A DNA stretch of 64,000 nt, taken from assembly GCA_003315335.1 (NCBI GenBank), contig QNRL01000001.1:1-64000 (forward strand), written 5' to 3'. The notes below the pieces were generated by a model. It was not told the origin of the DNA, ran no database searches, and saw nothing but the letters and a program-made list of their open reading frames with translations. The translations under genes and the position numbers were made by a program. Position 1 is the first letter of the stretch; each line of letters opens with the position of its first letter. Shown here one piece after another: positions 35,818 through 44,146 of the stretch. Origin of the DNA: Pseudocitrobacter faecalis. GTDB lineage: Bacteria; Pseudomonadota; Gammaproteobacteria; Enterobacterales; Enterobacteriaceae.

Positions 35818-36963
35818 ATGGAACGGCGTAATTTTCTAAAAAGCGCAGCCGCACTCTCCACGCTGGGTCTTGTCAGCCCGGTCTTCTCCGAAAGCAAACA
35901 GGTTGCTCAACCTGCCGTTATCTCCTCTGGCAAAGCCCGTCGTTTTGTGATGACGCAAACCTATAGCCTTAAAGCGCCGAAAGGATCTGAAGGGGTGGTT
36001 AATTTGTGGATCCCGGTGCCAGAAGATACCGCCTTCCAGCAGTTACTCGATCTCTCCTTCAGTGGTAATTATCAGAAAGCAACACTCAATGCCAACAACC
36101 GCTACGGCGCGAAAATGTTGTTTGTGACCTGGGCTGATTCTAAAGGCGCGCTGGATATTAAGGTCGAAATGACCATTGAAACCCGCGACTGGGAAGTGCT
36201 TAAAGAGAATAAACTGGCAGACTGGCAGTTGCCTGAAAGCGATGCGGTTATTCCGGATGAAATTAAGCCATTCCTGCAGGCGACGGCCCATATTCCGGTG
36301 GATGGTCTGGTGAAAGAAACGGCGCTGAAAATTATTGGTGAAGAAAAGGCACCGGTTAAACAGGCTCGTCTGATCCACGATTGGGTCAGCACCCATATGC
36401 ATCGTGACGATGCGGTGATCGGTTGTGGTACTGGCGATGTCGGTGAAATTCTGAAAACCAATAAACTTGGCGGGAAATGTACGGATATTAACTCCGTGTT
36501 TGTCGCGCTGTGCCGCGCGGTCGGTATTCCGGCGCGTGAGATGTTTGGTATTCGTCTGGGCTCGACCATTAAGCTCGATAACTATTCGAAAAAAGCCTTC
36601 GGTAGCGCTGATGCTCAGGGCGTAGCGAAAGTGAGCGGGGGGCAGCACTGCCGCGCCATGTTCTGGCTGGCAGGCTTCGGCTGGGTACCTGCAGATCCGG
36701 CTGATGTGACCAAAATGCGTCTTACCGAGAAAAAAGAGAATGGTGACCCGGCGGTAAAAGCGGTTAACGATTATCTCTTCGGCAACTGGGAGATGAATTG
36801 GGTTGGCTTTAACCACGCCCGCGATTTCGCGCTATTCCCGGCGTCTGAACAAGGTGACATCAACAACCTTGGCTACCCGTATGCGGAAGTGGACGGCGAC
36901 CCGCTGAACTTCTACGACCCTGCGCTTTTCAGCTATGACTATGTCAGCGTCGAACAGCATTAA
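35818..36963 (+). CDS. Tat-exported transglutaminase-like domain protein
   Basis: A 381-residue protein. The start at 35818 follows AAGGA and yields a twin-arginine signal (RRNFLK, then AAALSTLGLVSPVFS), implying export folded, possibly with a metal. The transglutaminase/cysteine-protease triad is recognisable: Cys221 in LGGKCTDINSVF, His277 in SGGQHCRAMF and Asp293 in GWVPADPADV. Extra cysteines occur at 203 and 231. The real reaction is unknown; members of this fold may be proteases, amidases or non-enzymes. Its end overlaps the MerT-like gene by 23 bases, so it begins a three-gene operon. A GC-rich hairpin (about 35764-35779) lies in the leader. Confidence 0.85.
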   Translation: MERRNFLKSAAALSTLGLVSPVFSESKQVAQPAVISSGKARRFVMTQTYSLKAPKGSEGVVNLWIPVPEDTAFQQLLDLSFSGNYQKATLNANNRYGAKMLFVTWADSKGALDIKVEMTIETRDWEVLKENKLADWQLPESDAVIPDEIKPFLQATAHIPVDGLVKETALKIIGEEKAPVKQARLIHDWVSTHMHRDDAVIGCGTGDVGEILKTNKLGGKCTDINSVFVALCRAVGIPAREMFGIRLGSTIKLDNYSKKAFGSADAQGVAKVSGGQHCRAMFWLAGFGWVPADPADVTKMRLTEKKENGDPAVKAVNDYLFGNWEMNWVGFNHARDFALFPASEQGDINNLGYPYAEVDGDPLNFYDPALFSYDYVSVEQH

Positions 36964-37297
36964 GGGCGGGCTGGTTACGCTTCTGGCGGCGGTTATCGCC
37001 GCCGGAGCGTCAACGCTGTGCTGCATCGGGCCGCTGTTGTATCTGGTTTTTGGTATCTCTGCGGCTGGGCTTATCGGCATTCCCGGCGCAACCTGGCTTC
37101 AGATCCCTATGCTGCTGCTGTCGCTCGGCCTGATGGCGCGTGGTTTCTGGCGTTTATATCTGTCCCCGAAGCCTATCTGCGTAAGCGTAGTCAGCCGTCG
37201 GGTGCTGGTGTGGCTGTACTGGCTGTCGGTGCCGTTGGTACTGGCTTTGCTCACGTATCCGTATGTGCTGCCCTGGATTTGGGAGATGATGGAATGA
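36941..37297 (+). CDS. MerT-like membrane transport protein
   Basis: A 118-residue protein with three hydrophobic spans. The first holds the vicinal pair Cys27-Cys28 (GASTLCCIGPLLYLVFGIS), the hallmark of MerT, which moves Hg(II) through the inner membrane. The second MerT cysteine pair on the cytoplasmic loop is reduced to one Cys (SPKPICVSVVSRR). The start at 36941 is inside the upstream coding region; the stop overlaps the MerP-like start (ATGA). No merR or merA is nearby, so the substrate may be a different soft metal. Confidence 0.82.
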   Translation: MSASNSIKGGLVTLLAAVIAAGASTLCCIGPLLYLVFGISAAGLIGIPGATWLQIPMLLLSLGLMARGFWRLYLSPKPICVSVVSRRVLVWLYWLSVPLVLALLTYPYVLPWIWEMME

Positions 37298-37578
37298 AAA
37301 AGTTACTGTGCATCGCGCTGTTACTGGCCGCGCCCGTAAGCTGGGCGGGAGATAAGCTGGTAACCATCGATGTGGGTGAAATGAACTGTTCGCTGTGCGT
37401 GATTTCCATTAATCAGGCATTACGTAGCACCGACGGTGTGATTAAAGCGAAAGCCTCGTTGAAAACGCGTCAGGCGCTGGTGACGGTGCCTGATAACTTT
37501 GATAATCAGCGACTGCTCGCGGCGATAGCGAAAACCGGTTTTAAAGGCGAAATAAATAACGTCGCTGAAGTGCAATAA
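37294..37578 (+). CDS. MerP-like periplasmic metal-binding protein
   Basis: A 94-residue protein with a Sec signal peptide (MKKLLCIALLLAAPVSWA) and one HMA domain. The metal site is MNCSLC (Cys32, Cys35) in place of the common GMTCxxC. The rest has the expected beta-alpha-beta pattern (LKTRQALVTVPDN, AIAKTGFKGEI). MerP hands metal to MerT in mercury operons; by position this one would serve the MerT-like protein. The gene is missing from a standard search for ATG after a spacer because its ATG overlaps the previous stop. Confidence 0.85.
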   Translation: MKKLLCIALLLAAPVSWAGDKLVTIDVGEMNCSLCVISINQALRSTDGVIKAKASLKTRQALVTVPDNFDNQRLLAAIAKTGFKGEINNVAEVQ

Positions 37579-37650
37579 AACTGGCTGGCGAGCCGGATCA
37601 TAACGGGCTCGCCACGATAACGCTGATTTCATTTATTTACTGAATATATT

Positions 37651-37800
37651 CTATTTTCGACTTACCGGTGCCATGATCTCTTTTAGGCGTTCATAGCGTT
37701 GCTCTGGCGTTAAATAGAATACCAAAAAATAATGTTTAATTTTTGGTTCCTGTTGCCATCGCTTTTTCATAATCTGTAGGTATGATTCGACGGTTTTCAT
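37651..37800 (-). CDS. Small basic protein, 49 residues
   Basis: A short frame read directly from the sequence: ATG at 37800 with a near-perfect ribosome-binding site GGAGGGG six bases before, ending with TAG at 37651. The product begins MKTVESYLQIMKKRWQQEP, continues with an aromatic, hydrophobic stretch (KHYFLVFYLTPEQRYERL) and ends KEIMAPVSRK. It is basic and helical with no clear membrane span. Family not recognised. The strong translation signal is the main support. Confidence 0.6.
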   Translation of the reverse strand: MKTVESYLQIMKKRWQQEPKIKHYFLVFYLTPEQRYERLKEIMAPVSRK

Positions 37801-37888
37801 CTTGCCCCTCCTGTCGTGTTATAAAAAATATAACCGGCAAAAAGGTGAAGAAAAACTGACGGGTTGAAATGAAAAGTTCCGGGTTTAG

Positions 37889-37914
37889 AAAATACCCGCC
37901 GTTTCCAGCGGGTA
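37889..37914 (-). terminator. Terminator of ompN
   Basis: On the minus strand TACCCGC-TGGAAACG-GCGGGTA is followed by TTTTCT, eight bases after the porin stop codon. Confidence 0.8.
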
Positions 37915-37921
37915 AATATTA

Positions 37922-39091
37922 TCAGAACTGATACACCAGGCCGACACCGACCACGTCGTCGGTAGAGATACCGTTGCTGGTGTAGAACGCGTCGTCTTCA
38001 TCCAGCAGGTTGATTTTATAATCAACGTAGGTAGACATGTTTTTGTTGAAGAAGTAGGTCATACCCACATCGGCGTATTTGACCAGATCTTTATCACCCA
38101 CGCCGTTGGTGGTTTGCAGGTCTTTCCCTTTAGACATCAGGAAGGAAACGGCCGGGCGCAGACCGAAGTCGAACTGGTACTGCGCGGTCACTTCGAAGTT
38201 CTGCGTTTTGTCTGCAATACCGCCGCCATTATCGCTGCTGGTGCTGCCGTATGGGGTCATGTTACGGGTTTCAGAATACATGGTCGCCAGATAGATATTG
38301 TTGGCGTCGTACTTCATACCCACCGTCCACGCGTCGGCTTTATCGCCGCCAGCATAGGCGCTATTTGCCGGGTTGCCTGCGTTAACCTGGTCATTGGTAC
38401 GGTCAGAAGAGGCGTAGGCGGCACCAACGCTAAAGCCCATGCCCATATTGTAGGTAGATGCCAGACCCCAGCCGTCGCCGTTCTCGTTACGGATGTTGCG
38501 GCCATTGTTATTACCCGTACCTTCATTGGCACTACAGAAATTCTCGTCGCAGTTATTGCCTTCGTTATTGCCCTGATACTGCAGCGCAAAGTTCAGGCCA
38601 TCAACCAGACCAAAGAAGTCGCTGTTGCGGTAAGTGGCCACGCCATTGGCGCGGTTGGTCATAAAGTTATCCGCTTTCGAATAGGAGTCGCCGCCAAATT
38701 CCGGCAGCATATCTGTCCAGCCTTCAATGTCGTACAGGACACCGTAGTTACGGCCATAATCGAAGGAACCGTATTCACCAAACTTCAGGCCCGCGAAGGC
38801 CAGACGCGTCCAGGACTGATCGCTGCTGGACTCAGTATTGTTCGCCTGAACGTTATATTCCCATTGACCATAGCCGGTCAGCATATCGTTAATCTGCGTT
38901 TCGCCTTTGAAACCCAGACGCACATAGCTCATATCACCATCGCTGTTGGAGTCATCAGAGAAATAATGCAGACCATCCACTTTGCCATAAAGATCTAATT
39001 TATTGCCATCTTTGTTATAAATTTCTGCTGCGTGAGCGGCGCCTGCGCAAAGAAGTGCAGGGATGACAAGGGCCAGTACTTTTCTTTTCAT
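37922..39091 (-). CDS. ompN: Outer-membrane general porin OmpN
   Basis: A 389-residue trimeric porin of the OmpC/OmpF family with Sec signal [21 protein letters not shown] and mature start [16 protein letters not shown]. The constriction loop 3 carries PEFGGDSY, and the C-terminus ends in VGLVYQF with the required terminal Phe. Similarity and its place beside ydbK identify OmpN, not OmpC. Unusually, an extracellular loop near residues 175-198 is enlarged, Asn-rich and holds two cysteines (Cys181 and Cys186, [10 protein letters not shown]); porins normally have none. Upstream lies sRNA MicC on the opposite strand. Confidence 0.92.
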   Translation of the reverse strand: MKRKVLALVIPALLCAGAAHAAEIYNKDGNKLDLYGKVDGLHYFSDDSNSDGDMSYVRLGFKGETQINDMLTGYGQWEYNVQANNTESSSDQSWTRLAFAGLKFGEYGSFDYGRNYGVLYDIEGWTDMLPEFGGDSYSKADNFMTNRANGVATYRNSDFFGLVDGLNFALQYQGNNEGNNCDENFCSANEGTGNNNGRNIRNENGDGWGLASTYNMGMGFSVGAAYASSDRTNDQVNAGNPANSAYAGGDKADAWTVGMKYDANNIYLATMYSETRNMTPYGSTSSDNGGGIADKTQNFEVTAQYQFDFGLRPAVSFLMSKGKDLQTTNGVGDKDLVKYADVGMTYFFNKNMSTYVDYKINLLDEDDAFYTSNGISTDDVVGVGLVYQF

Positions 39092-39314
39092 TTAATTATT
39101 CCTTTAGATTGTTTTTATACACTCGATTCCCATCAGGGAACTTACGCATGCTAATTGAGTCAAAGAAGAGATGGTAAAAAACAATTGTTACGGAATAAGT
39201 AAAATCTCAAGAATATAATTCCCAGGAAACAGTGATAATTACCATGAATATATTCATCTAATAAATACATAATAAAAATTATACACGTTGGTATTTTCGC
39301 GGTAAGATGCCAAC

Positions 39315-39416
39315 GTTATATGCCTTTATTGTCATACACTGATTTAGTGTCGTGTGTCGTTTTTATTTTTCGTCTTAATAAAAGACAAGCCCGAATAACT
39401 ATTCGGGCTTTTTTTT
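39315..39416 (+). ncRNA. micC: MicC small RNA
   Basis: The 5' end GTTATATGCCTTTATTGTCA is the seed by which E. coli MicC pairs with the ompC leader, and the 3' terminator AAAAGACAAGCCCGAA...TTCGGGCTTTTTTTT is also conserved. The position between ompN and ydbK is the same. The middle differs from E. coli and is a little shorter (about 102 in place of 109 bases). TAAGAT at 39303-39308 is a plausible -10. The terminator lies just before the convergent end of ydbK and may serve both. Confidence 0.88.
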
Positions 39417-39433
39417 ACTGATTGAGGAAAAAC

Positions 39434-42400
39434 TTATTCCCCGGCTGTCGGTTTTTCTGCTTTACCCGCCAGCATCGCCAGGAAGTCATAGCGTTTTTGC
39501 AGATCGTCTGCCGCGTCCTTCCAGAGCTGTTCTGCCACTTCCGGTTGCTGCGTGTTAAGACGACGAAAGCGCTGCTCATTCATCAGCGTTTCATCCAGCG
39601 CGGCTGATGGCGGGCGAGAATCGAGCATCAGCGGGATTTTCCCTTCATCGGCACGACGCGGGTCGAACCGGAACAGCGGCCAGAAGCCAGATGCGGTTAA
39701 CTGACGCATCTGATCGTGACTCAGTGCCAGGTCGTAACCATGCTCTTCACACGGGCTGTAGGCGATAATCAGCGATGGGCCAGGATACGACTCCGCTTCC
39801 TGGATGGCTTTCACCGTCTGGTTAAGCTGCGCGCCCAGCGAAATCTGCGCGACATAAACGTGACCGTACATCATCATGCTGACGCCAAGGTCTTTGCGTG
39901 CTTTGCGCTTCCCGTGTTCACCAAATTTCGTGACTGCGCCGAGCGGGGTGGCTTTCGATGCCTGACCGCCGGTGTTGGAGTAACATTGGGTATCCAGCAC
40001 CAAAATATTGACGTTTTCGGTCAGGCTCATCACGTGATCCAGACCGCCAAAGCCAATATCGTACGCCCAGCCGTCGCCGCCAATCAGCCATACCGATTTC
40101 TCGACCAGCGCATCGGCATCCGTCAGCAACTCTTGCGCGCCATCGACATTGGCCAGTGCCGCGCGAAGCTGTGCGACCTGTTCCCGGCGAATTTCCGGCG
40201 TGGCATCGGAGTGCAGCGCCGCATTTAATTCTGCCGGAATGTGCTCTGCAAAGCCGTCCAGCAGACGCATCACGCGCTGGCGATGTTGATCGACCGTCAG
40301 GCGGAAGCCAAGACCGAATTCGGCGTTATCCTCAAACAGTGAGTTCGCCCATGCCGGGCCGCGACCATTAATATCGGTGGTATAAGGCGTAGAGGGCAGG
40401 TTCCCGCCGTAAATGGAAGAACACCCGGTGGCGTTGGCAATCAGCATACGGTCGCCATACAGCTGGGTGAGTAATTTGATATACGGCGTCTCACCGCAGC
40501 CGGAACAGGCACCGGAGTATTCGAACAGCGGGGTAATTAGCTGCGAAGTACGAATATCGATACGTTCCAGTTTGCTGCGGTCAATTTCTGGCAGGCCGAG
40601 GAAGAAGTCATAGTTCACTTTCTCTTCTTCCACATGCTCCAGTCGCGACATCATATTGATGGCTTTGATATCCGGGTTCTGTCGGTCTTTAGCCGGGCAC
40701 ACTTCGACGCACAGATTACAGCCGGTGCAATCTTCCGGCGCAACCTGCAGAACATATTTCTGACCGCGCATATCGCGGGATTTCACATCCAGCGAGTGCA
40801 GGGAGGCAGGGGCGTTTTCCATTGCGTCCGGGGAGACCACTTTGGCGCGGATTGCCGAGTGAGGGCAGGCAGCGACGCAGTGGTTGCACTGGGTACAGAG
40901 TTCCTCTTTCCAGATTGGGATCTCTTCGGCAATGTTGCGTTTTTCCCATTTCGTTGTGCCTACCGGCCAGGTGCCATCCGGCGGCAGCGCAGAGACGGGC
41001 AGGGCATCGCCCAGCCCCGCCAGCATCGCGGCGGTGACGGTTTTCACAAAATCAGGCGCGGCGTCGGAAACGACCGGTGGGCGGTTCGGGCTGCTGGCGA
41101 CGACCGGCTCCAGCGGCACCGCAAACAGCGATTCGCGGGCCAGCGCCAGCGCCTGCCAGTTACGCTCAACCAGATCCTGGCCTTTGCTGCTGTAGCTTTT
41201 GGCAATCGCGCCCTGCAATTCCATAAGCGCGCTATCGCCCGGCAGGATTTGTGTCAGATGGAAGAACGCCATCTGCATCACCGTGTTAATACGCGCGGCC
41301 AGGCCGCATTCACGGGCGATTTTCGCAGCGTTAATCACGTAAAAACGTGCTTTTTTCTGATTCAGCACCGCCTGTACTTCCTGCGGCAGCCGCGCCCATA
41401 CTTCATCCGCCTGATACGGTGTATTGAGCAGGAAAATACCGCCAGGTTTGAGGCGTTCCGCCATCTGGTACTTATCAATAAACTGGAGCTGGTGGCAGCC
41501 GACAAAATCGGCCTGAGCGACCAGATAAGCTGAACGAATCGGTTCCTCGCTGACGCGCAAATGTGACACGGTCAGGCCGCCCGCTTTTTTCGAGTCGTAG
41601 ACGAAATAACCCTGCGCGAACCACGGCGTCGAGTTGCCGATAATCTTGATATTGTTTTTCGTCGCCGACACGCTACCGTCGCTGCCGAGACCATAGAAAA
41701 GGGCTTCCAGCTTCGCGCGCGACGGCAGACTGTTTTCTGGCAGCGCCAGAGACAGATTAGTCACGTCATCATAAATCCCGACGGTGAAGCGTGGTTTCGG
41801 TTTCGCCTGGCTGAGCTCGCTGAATATAGCCAGCACGCATTCCGGGCCGAACTCTTTCGAGGAAAGGCCGTAGCGGCCACCGATGACGCGCGGCAGCGTT
41901 TCGCGCTCGCCCTGATTAAAGGCTTCCGCCAGCGCGGTCATTACGTCGAGATAGAGCGGTTCGGCCTGTGCGCCGGGCTCTTTCGTGCGATCGAGCACTG
42001 CCACGCTGCGTGCGCTTTCCGGCAGTGCCTGTAACAGGTGTCGCGCGGAAAAAGGACGGTAGAGGCGCACCTTGAGCACGCCCACTTTCTCACCGCGCGT
42101 CAGCAGTTCATCGACCACCTCTTCGCAGGTGCCGATGGCGGAACCCATAATCACAATGACGCGTTCCGCCTGCGGGTGGCCGTAGTATTCAAACGGTTTG
42201 TACTCGCGTCCGGTCGCCTCGGCGAAATCGCGCATGGCTTGCTCGACGTGCTCATAAACAGCGTTGTACCACGGGTTAGTGGCTTCGCGAGACTGGAAAT
42301 AGGTGTCCGGGTTGGCCGATGTACCACGGATAACCGGATGTTCCGGGTTCAGCGCCCGGGCGCGGTGCGCGGCAATTTCTTCCTCTGGCATCAGCCCACG

Positions 42401-42970
42401 GATGGTGTCATCGGCCAGCGGCACGATTTTGTTAATTTCGTGCGACGTCCGGAATCCATCGAAGAAATGAATAAACGGAATGCGGCTCTTCAGCGTGGCA
42501 ATATGGGAAATCAGCGCGAAATCCTGCGCTTCCTGTACGCTACCGGCGCAGAGCATGGCGCACCCGGTCTGGCGAACGGCCATCACGTCAGAGTGATCGC
42601 CAAAAATAGAGAGCGCGTGGGTGGCGACGGTACGCGCGGCGACGTGCAGTACAAACGGCGTTAACTGCCCGGCCAGTTTGTACAACGTTGGAATCATCAA
42701 CAGTAATCCCTGCGATGACGTGAAAGAGGTGGAAAGAGCACCGGTTTGTAATGCACCGTGCACCGCGCCGATGGCCCCGGCTTCCGACTGCATCTCTACC
42801 ACGCGAGGCGTATCGCCCCATACGTTTTTCAGGCCGTTGCCTGCCCAGGCGTCAGCCTGCTCAGCCATCGTGGAACTGGGTGTAATGGGGTAAATCGCGA
42901 TAACTTCGCTGGTGCGAAACGCGACGCTCGCTACTGCGCCATTACCATCAACTGTGATCATTGAGAACAC
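39434..42970 (-). CDS. ydbK: Pyruvate:flavodoxin/ferredoxin oxidoreductase
   Basis: A 1178-residue single-chain PFOR (also called NifJ) that converts pyruvate and CoA to acetyl-CoA and CO2, passing electrons to flavodoxin. Domains in order: pyrimidine-binding domain (YPITPSSTMAE near residue 28), CoA region, gamma domain, two [4Fe-4S] clusters in CTQCNHCVAACPHS and CTGCNLCVEVCPAKD (about 690-760), and the thiamine diphosphate domain with CSGCGETPY, GDGWAYDIGFGGLDHV and CYSNTGGQ. All motifs are intact. In E. coli it is induced by oxidative stress via SoxS. Confidence 0.96.
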   Translation of the reverse strand: MFSMITVDGNGAVASVAFRTSEVIAIYPITPSSTMAEQADAWAGNGLKNVWGDTPRVVEMQSEAGAIGAVHGALQTGALSTSFTSSQGLLLMIPTLYKLAGQLTPFVLHVAARTVATHALSIFGDHSDVMAVRQTGCAMLCAGSVQEAQDFALISHIATLKSRIPFIHFFDGFRTSHEINKIVPLADDTIRGLMPEEEIAAHRARALNPEHPVIRGTSANPDTYFQSREATNPWYNAVYEHVEQAMRDFAEATGREYKPFEYYGHPQAERVIVIMGSAIGTCEEVVDELLTRGEKVGVLKVRLYRPFSARHLLQALPESARSVAVLDRTKEPGAQAEPLYLDVMTALAEAFNQGERETLPRVIGGRYGLSSKEFGPECVLAIFSELSQAKPKPRFTVGIYDDVTNLSLALPENSLPSRAKLEALFYGLGSDGSVSATKNNIKIIGNSTPWFAQGYFVYDSKKAGGLTVSHLRVSEEPIRSAYLVAQADFVGCHQLQFIDKYQMAERLKPGGIFLLNTPYQADEVWARLPQEVQAVLNQKKARFYVINAAKIARECGLAARINTVMQMAFFHLTQILPGDSALMELQGAIAKSYSSKGQDLVERNWQALALARESLFAVPLEPVVASSPNRPPVVSDAAPDFVKTVTAAMLAGLGDALPVSALPPDGTWPVGTTKWEKRNIAEEIPIWKEELCTQCNHCVAACPHSAIRAKVVSPDAMENAPASLHSLDVKSRDMRGQKYVLQVAPEDCTGCNLCVEVCPAKDRQNPDIKAINMMSRLEHVEEEKVNYDFFLGLPEIDRSKLERIDIRTSQLITPLFEYSGACSGCGETPYIKLLTQLYGDRMLIANATGCSSIYGGNLPSTPYTTDINGRGPAWANSLFEDNAEFGLGFRLTVDQHRQRVMRLLDGFAEHIPAELNAALHSDATPEIRREQVAQLRAALANVDGAQELLTDADALVEKSVWLIGGDGWAYDIGFGGLDHVMSLTENVNILVLDTQCYSNTGGQASKATPLGAVTKFGEHGKRKARKDLGVSMMMYGHVYVAQISLGAQLNQTVKAIQEAESYPGPSLIIAYSPCEEHGYDLALSHDQMRQLTASGFWPLFRFDPRRADEGKIPLMLDSRPPSAALDETLMNEQRFRRLNTQQPEVAEQLWKDAADDLQKRYDFLAMLAGKAEKPTAGE

Positions 42971-43128
42971 CTTACATTGCGCAAAAAGACGCTCGGGGAA
43001 AAATCCGCGAACCTGATAAACATCATTCTGAACGTCGTAAAGCCAACAAAAATCCGCGACGTTACTGGGGATGATTTCTTATAAAGTCTAGCAAACGTCA
43101 GGCTGAATCATTTTTGCTTTTGTGTCCT

Positions 43129-43153
43129 TGATGCGGGTCAGTGACCCGCATCA
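43129..43153. promoter_or_regulatory. 25-bp perfect palindrome between ydbK and ydbJ
   Basis: The arms TGATGCGGGTCA and TGACCCGCATCA are exact inverted repeats around a single G. It lies in the divergent promoter region, where a terminator is not expected, so a dimeric regulator site is the simplest reading. It is also able to form a cruciform or RNA hairpin. Confidence 0.5.
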
Positions 43154-43286
43154 GATGATTCTGGTCATAAAAATTGACAGAAAATGTTTCTGGAGCGCAT
43201 AAATGCGCGTTCCCTCTCTCGACGGGCCGGTGTGTGATGCCTATTATGCATAGGTTTGCTAATTATTTTGTTACGGAGAGAGACAC

Positions 43287-43553
43287 ATGCGAGCAGCGTT
43301 TTTCGTGGGGTGTGCGGCCTTATTATTGTCGGCGTGCAGCAGTGAGCCCGTTCAGCAGGCTACCGCCGCACACGTTTCACCAGGGATGAGAGCGGCAATG
43401 TCCAATTCTGGGCAGGCTAATTGCGCCATGATTGGCGGGTCACTTTCTGTGGCAAGACAGCTCGACGGTTCCAGTATCGGCATGTGCGCATTACCTAACG
43501 GTAAACGTTGCAGTGAGCAATCCCTCGCCGTCGGAAGCTGTGGAAATTACTAA
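43287..43553 (+). CDS. ydbJ: YdbJ, DUF333 lipoprotein
   Basis: An 88-residue lipoprotein matching E. coli YdbJ nearly throughout. Lipobox LSAC (Cys17), then the DUF333 domain with ANCAMIGGSLSVARQLDGSSIGMCALPNG in pieces and a C-terminal SCGNY. Four cysteines in the domain likely form disulfides. Function unknown. Convergent with hslJ, five bases apart. Confidence 0.93.
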   Translation: MRAAFFVGCAALLLSACSSEPVQQATAAHVSPGMRAAMSNSGQANCAMIGGSLSVARQLDGSSIGMCALPNGKRCSEQSLAVGSCGNY

Positions 43554-43558
43554 CCCGG

Positions 43559-44002
43559 TTAATTCACCAGGTCAGACAGTTTATAAATCAGCGTGTGCTG
43601 CGCCGTGGCCAGGGTCAATTGCGACTCGGTCAAATCAACCTGTGCGCCTTGTGAAAGCATGGTGCTGATCGTTTTATCCAGTTCATTAAGCTCGGGGTCG
43701 GTGCAGAGCTTGCGTGTCATCGCCAGTTCTTTCACTTTCAACTCACCACCGTCAGACACACGTCCCGTGCCGTTGAACTGGTTACACATATTGCCGGAAA
43801 CGTGCAGTTGATGGATGATGGCCGTTTCCTGGCCGAAACTGAGTTCCAGCGGCGTTTTAACGTTGGTTAAGGCTTTACCATCCACGCTTTCCAGAACGAA
43901 ACGGTGGTGCTGAAGCTGTTCTGCGCTTGTTGAGACTTTGCTGTTGTAGACACATCCCGCCAGCAGTGCAACGGCTGCTACCAGGCAGACCTTTCTTTTC
44001 AT
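43559..44002 (-). CDS. hslJ: HslJ, META-domain heat-inducible lipoprotein
   Basis: A 147-residue protein with start at 44002 (MKRKVCLVAAVALLAGC). The lipobox LAGC predicts lipidation at Cys17. The META domain has FVLESVDGKAL, CNQFNGTGRV and LAMTRKLCTDPELNELD. In E. coli hslJ is heat-shock induced and linked to novobiocin resistance. In E. coli ldhA is the next gene; here a 10-kb sugar locus is inserted between them. Confidence 0.93.
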   Translation of the reverse strand: MKRKVCLVAAVALLAGCVYNSKVSTSAEQLQHHRFVLESVDGKALTNVKTPLELSFGQETAIIHQLHVSGNMCNQFNGTGRVSDGGELKVKELAMTRKLCTDPELNELDKTISTMLSQGAQVDLTESQLTLATAQHTLIYKLSDLVN

Positions 44003-44146
44003 TAGTATCCCCGAGAGATTATTCACACTATCAATGTTTCTTGAGTGTAACTTTACAGCCAACAGCGTCTGTGGGGATTATCTGAAAGTGCTTAGGGGAA
44101 ATCTTATGCGAGCATCGTTAATATCTGATACTCGCATCGAAATGCT

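Noticed and set aside
36941-37578. A mercury-resistance operon
   Set aside because: MerT- and MerP-like genes are present, but MerR and MerA are absent and the second MerT cysteine pair is incomplete, so mercury resistance is not claimed.
38114-38998. Plus-strand frame of 294 codons
   Set aside because: Antisense shadow of ompN; low-complexity Val/Ile/Ala/His product with no family.
40634-41533. Plus-strand frame of 299 codons
   Set aside because: Antisense to ydbK in a region of conserved iron-sulfur and gamma domains; no ribosome-binding site.
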